Of a DNA stretch of 12,388 bases, positions 1 to 7,855 are shown piece after piece. The first letter of the stretch is position 1. Each line of letters starts with the position of its first letter. Origin of the DNA: Actinomycetes bacterium (lineage in GTDB: Bacteria > Actinomycetota > Acidimicrobiia > Acidimicrobiales > RAAP-2); assembly GCA_025352305.1 (NCBI GenBank), contig JANXTQ010000099.1, positions 1 through 12,388 on the forward strand, given 5' to 3'. The notes below the pieces were generated by a model. That model had not been told where the DNA came from and made no database searches. It saw only the letters and a program-made list of their open reading frames with translations. The translations under genes were made by a program, and so were the position numbers.

Positions 1-2
1 TC

Positions 3-614
3 TCATTTCGATCGTCCGTTGGTGCCTCGACGGCCATGCAACCCGGTCCCGGCACGTTCGCTTGGCGCTTTGACAAACTGCCGAGCGCACTTCGTTCCCT
101 GTGGCACGCAGGAAATGGCGGAGTACTGGTTCGCGGAGCGATTATGCGATTCCAAGATGTCCATCACTTGGCATCGACCGGTGAAGCGAACGATAAAACG
201 TGGGCCGCGCTACTTCACGCGGCGAAACTCGCTCAACGCAATCCGGGCGGATACAACTACGTCGTTGTATCAATGGCTTACCCCGAAACCTTGACTTTGT
301 ACGTGAACGGCGTATCCACCTTTCACACCACCGTCAATACGGGTATCCCCCAGTCGCCAACGGCCACCGGCACCTATCCGGTGTACCTGCGCTACGTGAC
401 GACAACAATGTCCGGGTTGAATCCTGACGGCACGAAGTACCACGACACCGGAATTCCGTGGGTTTCGTACTTCAATGGTGGCGATGGGCTGCACGGATTT
501 ATTCGGCCTTCCTACGGCTCGCCGCAGAGCTTGGGCTGCATAGAAATGCGCTTCAGTGACGCGAAAGTGGTGTGGCCCTTCACTCCAATCGGAACTCTGG
601 TCACTGTTCGTTAA
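3..614 (+). CDS. L,D-transpeptidase with peptidoglycan-binding domain (5'-truncated)
   Basis: Likely exported enzyme that makes 3-3 cross-links in peptidoglycan by acyl transfer from a tetrapeptide donor through a catalytic cysteine. The reading frame is open to the left window edge, so the N-terminus and any signal peptide are missing; the first ATG is at 36, but the true start probably lies upstream. Numbered from that ATG, residues about 30-62 look like a peptidoglycan-binding helical domain (FQ, then a Gly, then DKTWAALL). Residues about 75-192 are the YkuD-type catalytic domain, with H153-G154 and C168 in SLGC, 15 residues apart as in the family, and the closing GTLVTV strand. The usual SHGC signature reads SLGC here, so the histidine next to the cysteine is replaced by leucine. 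Family assignment is firm; activity is inferred. Confidence 0.85.
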   Translation, partial: SFRSSVGASTAMQPGPGTFAWRFDKLPSALRSLWHAGNGGVLVRGAIMRFQDVHHLASTGEANDKTWAALLHAAKLAQRNPGGYNYVVVSMAYPETLTLYVNGVSTFHTTVNTGIPQSPTATGTYPVYLRYVTTTMSGLNPDGTKYHDTGIPWVSYFNGGDGLHGFIRPSYGSPQSLGCIEMRFSDAKVVWPFTPIGTLVTVR

Positions 615-636
615 GCCTCGCCGTCGAGCGTGAGAG

Positions 637-657
637 TCGTTTTCTAATTCAAAACGA
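637..657. repeat. 7-bp inverted repeat upstream of the DUF2332 gene
   Basis: TCGTTTT (637-643) and AAAACGA (651-657) are perfect inverted repeats separated by 7 bases. The repeat lies in the 53-base gap between the transpeptidase stop and the DUF2332 start and ends 10 bases before the ATG at 668. It could be a weak operator or an mRNA hairpin beside the ribosome binding site. No T-run follows on the plus strand, so it does not look like a terminator. Its role is unknown. Confidence 0.35.
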
Positions 658-667
658 AGTGGGTGAG

Positions 668-1756
668 ATGAGCACAGCGGTCGATGAACGCCTCGACGCG
701 TCGCGTCGCTACCAGTACGCGCTCGCCAGTGACGATAAAACCTCGCACCCGTGTTACGCCGCGCTCGGTGATGCCTGCGCTAAGAGCGAACTGATGATTG
801 ATCTATTAGTGAGTGTTCCTCTGCAGCAACGAAACGCCATGTTGATATTCGCGGCGTTGCACTACCAGGCGCTTCGCGGCCACGCGCAGCTCGCGCCTCT
901 GTACGGCTCACTCGGAGGCGCGAACTGCCCGTCTCCCGAGGAGTTTGCCCGCAGGGTCATCGACATCGTGAGTAACGACCCGACGGTCGTCTCGGCGTTG
1001 CTGACGCGCAGCACGCAGACCAACGAGCCGGGACGAAGTGCGGTCTTTCAGGCGGTGCTGCGCGAAATGTATCGCCGGGGCATCGACGAAGTGAACCTGA
1101 TTGATATTGGCACCTCGGCCGGGTTGAATCTCTACGTAGATCACTACGACATCGTGCGCACACCGCTACGAGATGATCACGACGCCTTCACTTTGAGCTA
1201 CGAATCCTTGAACTCCGCCGACCTTCCCGGACCGCTACCGACCATTCGTTCTCGAATCGGCGTCGATCTGAGTCCGCTGGATCTGCGTAACGACGATGAC
1301 GCGATGTGGCTGCGGGCGTGTCTCTGGCCCGAAAACCCGAGCCGACTGGACCGCCTTAACGCCATTGGCGAGCGACTCAGCGACTGGCCCACACTCACCT
1401 TGATTCAGTCCGACGCCCTCGACGGCCTTGAAAAAGCCCTCGAACTCGTCAATCCCGACGCATCGACCGTCGTTATGCATTCGTGGGCCGCGGCGTACTT
1501 TGACCCCGAGCTCCAAAAGAACTTCGCTGAGCGAATGAGAGAACTCGTGCGCTTGAAGCGCGTGAGTTGGGTGTACCTCGAGTGGCCGCGTGGTGTGGCG
1601 GGTTTGCAGCCTCCCGCGCCGCGTGACGTCGCGCCGAGGCCCGGAGAGACCCAAATTGTCGTAGCGCTCGCGGGAGGCGAGCCACAGAGTTGGGGGTGGT
1701 GTCACCCTCACGGGCGCTGGTTGTCGCTGTCTCCCGCCTCGGGACCAAAGGCGTGA
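668..1756 (+). CDS. DUF2332 family protein
   Basis: A 362-residue protein recognised as DUF2332, a family common in actinobacteria with no established function. Family hallmarks in order are an N-terminal helical region with the segment RNAMLIFAALHYQAL (about 55-69), the glycine-rich motif LIDIGTSAGLNLYVDHY (about 144-160), the strand IGVDLSPLD (197-205), the signature WLRACLWPENPSRLDRL (214-230), an HSW motif (271-273) and a C-terminal HPHGRWL (346-352). The IGTSAGLNL loop resembles the nucleotide-binding loop of SAM-dependent methyltransferases, but that is an inference. The start at 668 is chosen because the upstream in-frame ATG at 572 lies inside the transpeptidase gene, whereas GGGTGAG lies directly before 668. 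The 3' end overlaps the dinB 3' end by 49 bases in the opposite orientation. Confidence 0.88.
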   Translation: MSTAVDERLDASRRYQYALASDDKTSHPCYAALGDACAKSELMIDLLVSVPLQQRNAMLIFAALHYQALRGHAQLAPLYGSLGGANCPSPEEFARRVIDIVSNDPTVVSALLTRSTQTNEPGRSAVFQAVLREMYRRGIDEVNLIDIGTSAGLNLYVDHYDIVRTPLRDDHDAFTLSYESLNSADLPGPLPTIRSRIGVDLSPLDLRNDDDAMWLRACLWPENPSRLDRLNAIGERLSDWPTLTLIQSDALDGLEKALELVNPDASTVVMHSWAAAYFDPELQKNFAERMRELVRLKRVSWVYLEWPRGVAGLQPPAPRDVAPRPGETQIVVALAGGEPQSWGWCHPHGRWLSLSPASGPKA

Positions 1757-3060
1757 CGCCCCCGCTGGGTCGCCACGTCCAGTGAACCGTCCAGCAGGTC
1801 GGTCCCCACACCAATCGACGAACGGCCGAAGCGTCGTCGTAGATCATCGACCGCGTCATTGAGTGCTCCACGAGTGGCCTGTTGAGACCGCGAACGCTCC
1901 GCCGAGCGTTGGGCGTCGTCGTCACGGCTGAGCGGTAGGTCAAAGGCGAGTTGCAACTCGCTGTTAGAGCGCGCCCTTAGTGAGGACGCGCTCACTCCCA
2001 GCAAGCGCACGGCGCCGCGCAGCTCAATCGACTCCAAAAGAGCCGAGGCAATCGTGGACACCGCGGTTTCATCGTCGATGCCAAAACTCAATGTCTCGGA
2101 GCGACGAGTGGACGTCAGATCGTCGAAGCGAACCCCCAGCGAAATAGTGTGAGCCACTTGGTCGCTCGCTCGCAGGGCTCGCGCCACCACGGCGGAGAAC
2201 TGTCGCGCTTGCGCGTGGAGGTCGTCGAGGTTGCTAATGCTCGAGGCGAACGTCACTTCGTGGCCAATGGACTTAGTTGCGCGATTAGCGACCACGGCGC
2301 GATCGTCGCGACCGTGAGCCATTTCAATCAGTGTGTGAGCCATTGACGGTCCAACGTGCGAGCGAAGCGTGCCTTCACTGAGAGCGGCCAGTTCGCCGAC
2401 GGAAAAGATCCCTAAGCGTTCGAGGCGCTCCGTCGTCGCGGGCCCCACTCCCCATAACGCGCGCACCCCCTGTTGGCGCAGCCAGGTCAGTTGCTCACCC
2501 GGGTCCACCCATACAACGCCGGGCCCGGCGATGAGTTTTCCGTCACGCACCTGCGGCTTGGCCCGCTTGCTCGATAGTTTCGCGAACAGTTTGTTGGCGC
2601 CGAGTCCAATTCCTGAATCAATGTGCAGTTCATCCTTGATCCGAGTGCGCAGTTCGTGCGCCGCGGCGACGGGTCGAACGTTGAGTCGAGCGAGCGAACG
2701 AAGATCCGCAAAAACTTCGTCAAGTCCGAGCGGTTCGTACTGCGGAGTGACGTCACCGACCAGAGATTGAAAGCGACGCGAATACTCCTCGTAGCGATCA
2801 AAGTGGCCCGGAACAATAATGAGGTCTTTGCAGATTCGCAGCGCCATCACCGACGGCATGGCACTGCGAATACCGAAGCGACGCGCTTCGTAACTGGCAC
2901 TCGCGATGACGCCTCGCTCGCCCGCTCCGCCCACCGCGACGGGCTTTCCTTTGAGTGAGGGATTGTCCAGCACTTCAACGGAGGCAAAGAACGCGTCGAG
3001 ATCAACGTGCAAGATCGGCGCCTGCTCGACGCTCGGATCCTCAGTGCGCGAAAGAGACAT
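1708..3060 (-). CDS. dinB: DNA polymerase IV (Y-family translesion polymerase)
   Basis: Low-fidelity translesion DNA polymerase of 450 residues. The palm begins with HVDLDAFFASVE (18-29); D20 is a metal ligand and F25 sits at the steric-gate position. The second acidic pair D114-E115 lies in GLDEVF, a variant of the usual SIDEAF. A helix-hairpin-helix thumb segment follows (LWGVGPATTERLERLGI, 202-218), then the little-finger domain to about 365. ELQLAFDL (369-375) resembles a beta-clamp-binding peptide, and a C-terminal AVDDLRRRFG segment (403-412) is typical of actinobacterial DinB proteins. The ATG at 3060 overlaps the last 20 bases of the PIG-L gene and has no clear Shine-Dalgarno, so translation is probably coupled. 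It is the last gene of the nrdR run. I saw no LexA box directly upstream. Confidence 0.95.
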   Translation of the reverse strand: MSLSRTEDPSVEQAPILHVDLDAFFASVEVLDNPSLKGKPVAVGGAGERGVIASASYEARRFGIRSAMPSVMALRICKDLIIVPGHFDRYEEYSRRFQSLVGDVTPQYEPLGLDEVFADLRSLARLNVRPVAAAHELRTRIKDELHIDSGIGLGANKLFAKLSSKRAKPQVRDGKLIAGPGVVWVDPGEQLTWLRQQGVRALWGVGPATTERLERLGIFSVGELAALSEGTLRSHVGPSMAHTLIEMAHGRDDRAVVANRATKSIGHEVTFASSISNLDDLHAQARQFSAVVARALRASDQVAHTISLGVRFDDLTSTRRSETLSFGIDDETAVSTIASALLESIELRGAVRLLGVSASSLRARSNSELQLAFDLPLSRDDDAQRSAERSRSQQATRGALNDAVDDLRRRFGRSSIGVGTDLLDGSLDVATQRGRHAFGPEAGDSDNQRP

Positions 3061-3748
3061 GTCGAAACGCTTCGCCGTAGCTAACTCCCACGTCGCGACC
3101 CGCCTGTTGAGCGCGACCGGTGATAATCGAACGCACCCACTGGGGATCGTCGCTCAGTTGGGACGAATGGGCCAGTACGGCGCTTACTTTGTCCTCAATT
3201 ACCCCACTGACGTCCACGACAACGTCGGGGTCGTGCGTGCCCGAGAGCAGCAGGTGGCTCACGGCGTGCGCCGGGCCGGATCCGCGAAAGTACAGCGGCA
3301 TGGCGCTGGCCGGAGCCACGGCGTCCAGCAGCGCCCAGCCCGTTTCGCGGTGATCGCGGTGATTGACGTAGACGCCGTCAAAAAACGTGGCCGTTGGATC
3401 CGGACCGAGCACGACGTCCGGCTTAAGGCGCCGCAGTTCGCTGACCAACGTTCGGCGCAACTGCTCGTCGTTACTAAATTCGCCGTCGCCGTAGCCGAGA
3501 CAGGCAACTGAACTCACCGCCAGCAACGCAGCAGCGCGAGCGAGTTCCTGAGCACGAATCTCGCGCAGTGCACTGACGTCGCTGTGTTCATCGTGCGAAC
3601 CTTTTGCTCCGTCACACACAATGATCAAGTGAGTCTCTGCTCCCGCGCGCGCCCAGCTCGACAGCGCTCCGCCGGCCGCCACGTCGGCGTCATCGGGGTG
3701 CGCATAGACCGCCAAGGCCACGCGCACCGCTGGTTCAAACAGCCGCAC
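3041..3748 (-). CDS. PIG-L family zinc-dependent N-deacetylase
   Basis: Zinc hydrolase of the PIG-L/LmbE superfamily, which removes N-acetyl groups from N-acetylglucosamine conjugates; MshB and Mca of the mycothiol pathway belong here. The 235-residue chain has AHPDD (16-20), giving zinc ligands H17 and D20 with D19 as likely base, and NHRDH (129-133), where H133 is the likely third ligand. At 235 residues it is shorter than MshB (about 300), and no mycothiol genes are nearby, so the substrate is left open. The start is GTG at 3748, two bases after the nrdR stop, with a weak AAGG upstream. Its end overlaps dinB by 20 bases, which indicates one transcript nrdR-PIG-L-dinB. Confidence 0.88.
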   Translation of the reverse strand: MRLFEPAVRVALAVYAHPDDADVAAGGALSSWARAGAETHLIIVCDGAKGSHDEHSDVSALREIRAQELARAAALLAVSSVACLGYGDGEFSNDEQLRRTLVSELRRLKPDVVLGPDPTATFFDGVYVNHRDHRETGWALLDAVAPASAMPLYFRGSGPAHAVSHLLLSGTHDPDVVVDVSGVIEDKVSAVLAHSSQLSDDPQWVRSIITGRAQQAGRDVGVSYGEAFRHVSFAH

Positions 3749-3750
3749 CT

Positions 3751-4221
3751 CTACGCCTTGGACTTAGGCGCGGTGGTCTTGACCAACATGCGAATTTCAC
3801 GGGCGAAGTCGTCAGCCTCTTCAAAACCTTTGTACACCGAGGCGAAGCGAACGTAGGCCACGTCGTCGAGGGAACGTAACTCTTCGAGGGTGGCCAGTCC
3901 CACCTCTTCGCTCGTGACGTCTCGACCCAGTAGTCGCATGGACTCTTCTACGGCGGTCGCCACCGAGAAAATAGTGGACTCTTCGACGGGGCGGTTCTTG
4001 CACGCTGAGCGCAGTCCGCGAACAATCTTGTCGCGATCGAACGGTTCTCGTTCCCCGGAGCGCTTGGTTACGTAGAGACCGACCTCTTCAATTCGCTCGA
4101 AGGTCGTGTAGCGCTGCGCGCACGAGGCACACTCGCGGCGGCGGCGAATGGCGATTCCGTCTTCGGCGAGCCGCGAATCCACGACGCGATCGTCGTCAGC
4201 GGCGCAAAAGGGACACTTCAC
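3751..4221 (-). CDS. nrdR: Transcriptional repressor NrdR
   Basis: Repressor of ribonucleotide reductase genes that senses ATP/dATP. All family features are present in 156 residues: an N-terminal zinc ribbon with C3, C6, C31 and C34, the basic stretch RRRRECASC, and an ATP-cone domain at about 48-138 (KRSGEREPFDRDKI at its start, ASVYKGF near its end). Length is typical. The start is GTG at 4219-4221, giving the canonical N-terminus MKCPFC; no clear Shine-Dalgarno precedes it. It is the first gene of a tight minus-strand run with PIG-L and dinB. No ribonucleotide reductase gene lies in the window. In mycobacteria nrdR is next to the LysM gene and lexA; here the protease gene separates them. 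Confidence 0.96.
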   Translation of the reverse strand: MKCPFCAADDDRVVDSRLAEDGIAIRRRRECASCAQRYTTFERIEEVGLYVTKRSGEREPFDRDKIVRGLRSACKNRPVEESTIFSVATAVEESMRLLGRDVTSEEVGLATLEELRSLDDVAYVRFASVYKGFEEADDFAREIRMLVKTTAPKSKA

Positions 4222-4267
4222 CGCTTAACGGTACACCGGTCGATCAAAAATCGAACCCGCAAACAAC

Positions 4268-4301
4268 ACTGCCCCCGGACCCTTGCGGATCCGGGGGCAG
4301 T
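4268..4301 (-). terminator. Intrinsic terminator of the protease gene
   Basis: Perfect 12-bp inverted repeat: ACTGCCCCCGGA at 4268-4279 and TCCGGGGGCAGT at 4290-4301, with a 10-base loop. It starts 9 bases after the protease stop codon on the minus strand and is followed by GTTGTTT on that strand. A G/C-rich stem with a short T-rich tail in this position fits an intrinsic terminator isolating the protease gene from nrdR. Confidence 0.85.
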
Positions 4302-4310
4302 GAGCGAGGC

Positions 4311-7300
4311 TCAGCTAGCGATCTTGTACTTGTACGGAATAACCGCCATGTTGGAGATCGCCGGCGGGGTGCCGACCAATTCAGGAGCGAAGAATCCAAT
4401 CGAGAAGGAACCCACGGTCAAGGTGCCACTGGACACCGATCCCACAGTTCCGGTCGGATTGAAGTAAACGCCGATGGTGACGGTCTGGCCCGGCATGATG
4501 GTGATTCCGGGGCCATTGTTGACTCCGAGACCCATGATGTCGGTAACCAAGTCACCGCTGTCTGAGGTAACTGCCGTGTCAAAGCCCTTCGCGACGACCG
4601 AGAAGTCCACGGTGGCCGTGCCCGACGGATCGACGGGAGTCGTGGTGAACGGACCGGTCGGTCCTGGCAATACGTACCACAGCGACGAGCCCACTCCGCC
4701 GGGCGGAGCGTACGTTGACGTAGCCGCCATGGCACTCGACGACGAGGTGACGTCGGGCGCTGCGACTAGCGGTGAAACGTCCGGATCGCCGAACGCTGAA
4801 CCCATGTCGAAGCTCGCCGGAATCGACGCGTTCAACGTGGCCGTTACTGACTTGGTCTGTGGCGGCACGAAGTAGCTGAATGAGTTGTTAAACGGCAAGG
4901 TGCTCGGCGCGCCGTAGATGTCCGGAAGAACCATTGACTGGTACGAATTCGTACGAGCGTCGGTTCCTACGTAAATCGGCGTGAAGCCGTTATTGGTCAC
5001 CGTGACCGAACCCGCCGCACCGGCCGACTTAGAAATCGAGGCGCCCAATGAGTTGGGTAGGTTCGAGCTGATCTGGACCGCGTTAAAGAGGACCTGACCG
5101 TGGATGGGTGAGCTAATGGCGCTCGCCACGACCGGGTTCTGGAACGCGAGGGTCAACTGGTAGTCGCCCGCTACGGGGCTGGCCGCATACAGGCTCAGGT
5201 ACGGCAACGCCGCGCCATTACCCAGTGCGTCAACGCTGTAGTTGGTGTCGTAGGACACGATCTGACCATTGGGATCAGTAACGAGCCCAATCACCTGGGT
5301 ACCGGGCAGGAAGCCCGCCGGTTCGTAGTTGGCCAACTCAATGTCCACTTCCATGTTCGACTGGCCACTGGGCACAGTGAAGTTGTACGTGTTGGCCTGT
5401 GCCGGACCGCCGGCACGTCCATTTCCTCCGGTCATGGAGCTAATGAAAGATCCTTGACCATTCACAATTGGAATCGCCGTACGCACCGTGACCGGGATCA
5501 AGACCGTTGCTGCAGCACTGGTGGCCGCGATCTCAAAGACCGAGTCACCCGGAGTCGACGGGAGCTTGACCTTTATGGTGGTCGATCCCGTCTTACCTGG
5601 CTTCAGCACGAGCGAGGTCTTTCCAGCCAACTTGAAGGTCTGGGTCACGAACGTGTCGGCTTCCCACTGAACGGGGCCGGATGTTCCGACACTGCTCGGT
5701 GAATTGTTGTTCGAGACGGTAAAGAACAACGCGGTCCACAGTCCGGGGACGGGATTAGCAACTTCCGAGGTTGCGTAGTCCGCCAAACCCTGAGGCAGCG
5801 AGTATCCGGCGTAGGTTCCATCGGGAGCAAACAGCGCCATGTGCAGCAGCGAGGTTTGAGCGGTGTAGTTGTACGTCGCCGAGACCTGCAACTTGGCCTG
5901 ACCCGGCACAACCGTGAAGGTTGCGGTCTGGTAGATCTCCTGCGCGCCCGACCAGTAGGTCAAGGTGGGCTGGGTGCTGGTTGTTGACGGGTCCAAGGTC
6001 ACCACGCCGCTTTGAGCGGTCGAGGAGACAAAGCGGACGCCGTGTAGCGCAACAGTCTTTTTTGACGACGACGTGTTGGTCAACGTGATGACTCCCGGCT
6101 TGGACTTGCCCGGCAATCCTCTCAAGTTAAGTGAGTTCGTGGTGGCGAGTATTGAACCCGTCGCGCTGGAGGATCCCACTGTCTTGGCCAGCGCAACGGC
6201 GCCAGCGATGTTGAGTAGTCCCGCACCCTGCTGGTCAGCAGTAGCGGTGACGTCGGTGGCGCTGCTCATCAAGATGGACTTGATGAGCGCCGGCGTTGGG
6301 AAGTTTCCACTGTGCGTGCTGCGGTAGGCCTGAATAACGTCGGCCGCGGCACCCGCCGTCAGCGGTGCTGACTCGGAGGTTCCACCGGACAATCCCAATT
6401 CCGATCCGCCACAGTCGCCGTAGTTCGGGTCAGCTGAGCACAACGTCCAGTTGAGGTCTCCGGGAGCCACGATGTCGACCGTGCGACCCGACGCGCTCAC
6501 GCCGCCCGATGACAGCGACGAAATGTTGTTGTCCAAGAAGTCACCGTTCCACGCGGGGAACGTGATTCCGCCCTGAGCCTGCTGAGCGTAACCACGAAAG
6601 GTAGTGGTGGCGCCGACGGCAATGACGTTCGGGTCACTAGCTGGTGAACCGAGAGTGTTAGTTACACCCGCGTCACCGCTCGACACGACAACTGTCACAC
6701 CCGCCGCGACGGCGGCGTCGTTGGCATTTTTGATCACGTCAATAGTGGTGTCGGGCAGTGGGTTCGAGCCAAAGGACTCGTTCAGCACCTTGACACCAGA
6801 ACTCACGGCGTAAGCAATGGCCGAAATGAAGCCCACATTGGTCGAGAGATTGTTCGAGCCAAAGACCTTCAGCGCGGTGACCGACGCACCGGGCGCCGAT
6901 CCCGTGACCGTGATGTCGCAACCCGCGGGCAGCGTTAACGCCGGCACCGCAAAGTTCGAAAGGTCATAGACCGAATTGCCTTGAGCGGCGATTGACGAGG
7001 CATCCAGGAACGCTTCTCCACCGGAGGTCGCCACGTTTGTGCCGTCACCCGTGAAGTCTTTGTAGTCCGAGATGACCGGACTGCCGGCACTCGAACCCGC
7101 CGACGCGTACGCGGCGTTGCGTTGGAAGTCCGCAATCGTGGTGTCGATGCCTTCGGCCATATAAGCGACCTGCACACCGACACCCGTTGCACCCGCGCTC
7201 CACGCACCGGGCGCGCTGATGTTGCTCAACGCTTCGGGGTTCTGCTGCGGCGATCCCGCGGTGCCACACAACGACGCCACGTGCGCTCGTGCGACCTTGC

Positions 7301-7673
7301 CCGAGATGTGACCCGTGAGTTTGACGACGGAGTTCTTTGGTCCTTGGAAAGTTCCGTTCGGAACTACTTCAAGAACTGCGGGGTTCTTCGCGAGTTGCCT
7401 TGCTTCCGCACTCGTTACTTTGACAACGACCGCACTCGGCGCACTGAATGAGGAAATTACTTTTCCTCCCGACGCTGAAATTACGTTAGCGACGACGTTG
7501 CGTGCTTCGCTTCGAGAAAGTGCGTGACGAGAGCCGACACTCGACTTCATCAACACAATCATCGTGTGGCGTGAACCACTTGCAACGGCTCCTGCTTGGC
7601 TAATCACGGGCACGGCTAACGACACTGTCGCCAGACTGACGCCCGCGACCAACGCGCGGAATGACCTCTTCAT
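4311..7673 (-). CDS. Secreted S8-fold protease with sedolisin-like active-site residues
   Basis: Predicted secreted protease of 1120 residues. Residues 1-30 are a signal peptide (MKRSFR, hydrophobic stretch, ending near SQAGA). Residues about 37-106 resemble an I9-type propeptide. The subtilisin-fold domain spans about 145-500. The serine loop is SGGTSESAP (429-437), nucleophile S433. The subtilisin Asp position reads YMAEGID (171-177, A173/E174). The His helix reads GEAFLDASSIAA (219-230), with E220 in the His place and D224 four residues on. The oxyanion motif reads SSGDAG (331-336) with D334 instead of Asn. About 600 C-terminal residues look like beta-rich modules, with no sorting motif or membrane anchor seen. 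The start at 7673 fits the signal peptide and the Shine-Dalgarno AAAGGGGA; an in-frame start at 7727 would add 18 non-signal residues over a hairpin. A terminator follows. Confidence 0.87.
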   Translation of the reverse strand: MKRSFRALVAGVSLATVSLAVPVISQAGAVASGSRHTMIVLMKSSVGSRHALSRSEARNVVANVISASGGKVISSFSAPSAVVVKVTSAEARQLAKNPAVLEVVPNGTFQGPKNSVVKLTGHISGKVARAHVASLCGTAGSPQQNPEALSNISAPGAWSAGATGVGVQVAYMAEGIDTTIADFQRNAAYASAGSSAGSPVISDYKDFTGDGTNVATSGGEAFLDASSIAAQGNSVYDLSNFAVPALTLPAGCDITVTGSAPGASVTALKVFGSNNLSTNVGFISAIAYAVSSGVKVLNESFGSNPLPDTTIDVIKNANDAAVAAGVTVVVSSGDAGVTNTLGSPASDPNVIAVGATTTFRGYAQQAQGGITFPAWNGDFLDNNISSLSSGGVSASGRTVDIVAPGDLNWTLCSADPNYGDCGGSELGLSGGTSESAPLTAGAAADVIQAYRSTHSGNFPTPALIKSILMSSATDVTATADQQGAGLLNIAGAVALAKTVGSSSATGSILATTNSLNLRGLPGKSKPGVITLTNTSSSKKTVALHGVRFVSSTAQSGVVTLDPSTTSTQPTLTYWSGAQEIYQTATFTVVPGQAKLQVSATYNYTAQTSLLHMALFAPDGTYAGYSLPQGLADYATSEVANPVPGLWTALFFTVSNNNSPSSVGTSGPVQWEADTFVTQTFKLAGKTSLVLKPGKTGSTTIKVKLPSTPGDSVFEIAATSAAATVLIPVTVRTAIPIVNGQGSFISSMTGGNGRAGGPAQANTYNFTVPSGQSNMEVDIELANYEPAGFLPGTQVIGLVTDPNGQIVSYDTNYSVDALGNGAALPYLSLYAASPVAGDYQLTLAFQNPVVASAISSPIHGQVLFNAVQISSNLPNSLGASISKSAGAAGSVTVTNNGFTPIYVGTDARTNSYQSMVLPDIYGAPSTLPFNNSFSYFVPPQTKSVTATLNASIPASFDMGSAFGDPDVSPLVAAPDVTSSSSAMAATSTYAPPGGVGSSLWYVLPGPTGPFTTTPVDPSGTATVDFSVVAKGFDTAVTSDSGDLVTDIMGLGVNNGPGITIMPGQTVTIGVYFNPTGTVGSVSSGTLTVGSFSIGFFAPELVGTPPAISNMAVIPYKYKIAS

Positions 7674-7676
7674 AAA

Positions 7677-7686
7677 TCCCCTTTCA
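7677..7686 (-). promoter_or_regulatory. Ribosome binding site of the protease gene
   Basis: On the minus strand TGAAAGGGGA lies just upstream of the ATG at 7673, spaced so that AAAGGGGA can pair with 16S rRNA. It decides the start at 7673 over the upstream in-frame ATG at 7727. Confidence 0.75.
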
Positions 7687-7710
7687 CGTGCATCCACGTA
7701 AACCTGTCCT

Positions 7711-7737
7711 CGGGCACCATATATCAAGTGGTGCCCG
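7711..7737. repeat. 9-bp inverted repeat in the protease leader
   Basis: CGGGCACCA (7711-7719) and TGGTGCCCG (7729-7737) form a perfect inverted repeat with a 9-base spacer containing TATATCAAG. It lies 38-64 bases upstream of the protease ATG in the 182-base gap after the LysM-like gene. It could be an operator over an AT-rich -10 region or a leader hairpin. No T-run follows on the minus strand, so a terminator is unlikely. The rest of the gap (7738-7855) shows no gene or clear promoter. Confidence 0.55.
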
Positions 7738-7855
7738 TCATGTTGAGACGAAACTCGTGACTAACGGTTCGAGGATCGTGCGGCGAGTGCGCCTGAGGGG
7801 ATGGAACTATTTTCGAGAGTCGCCAATCACGACGACAACGGTTGCTTGCCCGCAA

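Noticed and set aside
572..667. Longer DUF2332 protein starting at 572
   Set aside because: The extension lies mostly inside the transpeptidase gene in another frame and has no resemblance to the family N-terminus.
4240..4254. TCGAT/ATCGA dyad upstream of nrdR as a possible NrdR or LexA box
   Set aside because: The arms are only 5 bp and match neither the NrdR-box pattern nor CGAAC-N4-GTTCG.
4474..4875. 133-codon plus-strand open frame opposite the protease gene
   Set aside because: It is a shadow of the protease coding frame, with no ribosome binding site and no recognisable domain. The same holds for other open frames opposite or inside dinB, the protease, the HEXXH-VWA gene and dapE.
7674..7727. 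Longer protease N-terminus starting at 7727
   Set aside because: It puts 18 non-hydrophobic residues before a clear signal peptide and overlaps the leader hairpin. A strong ribosome binding site precedes 7673.
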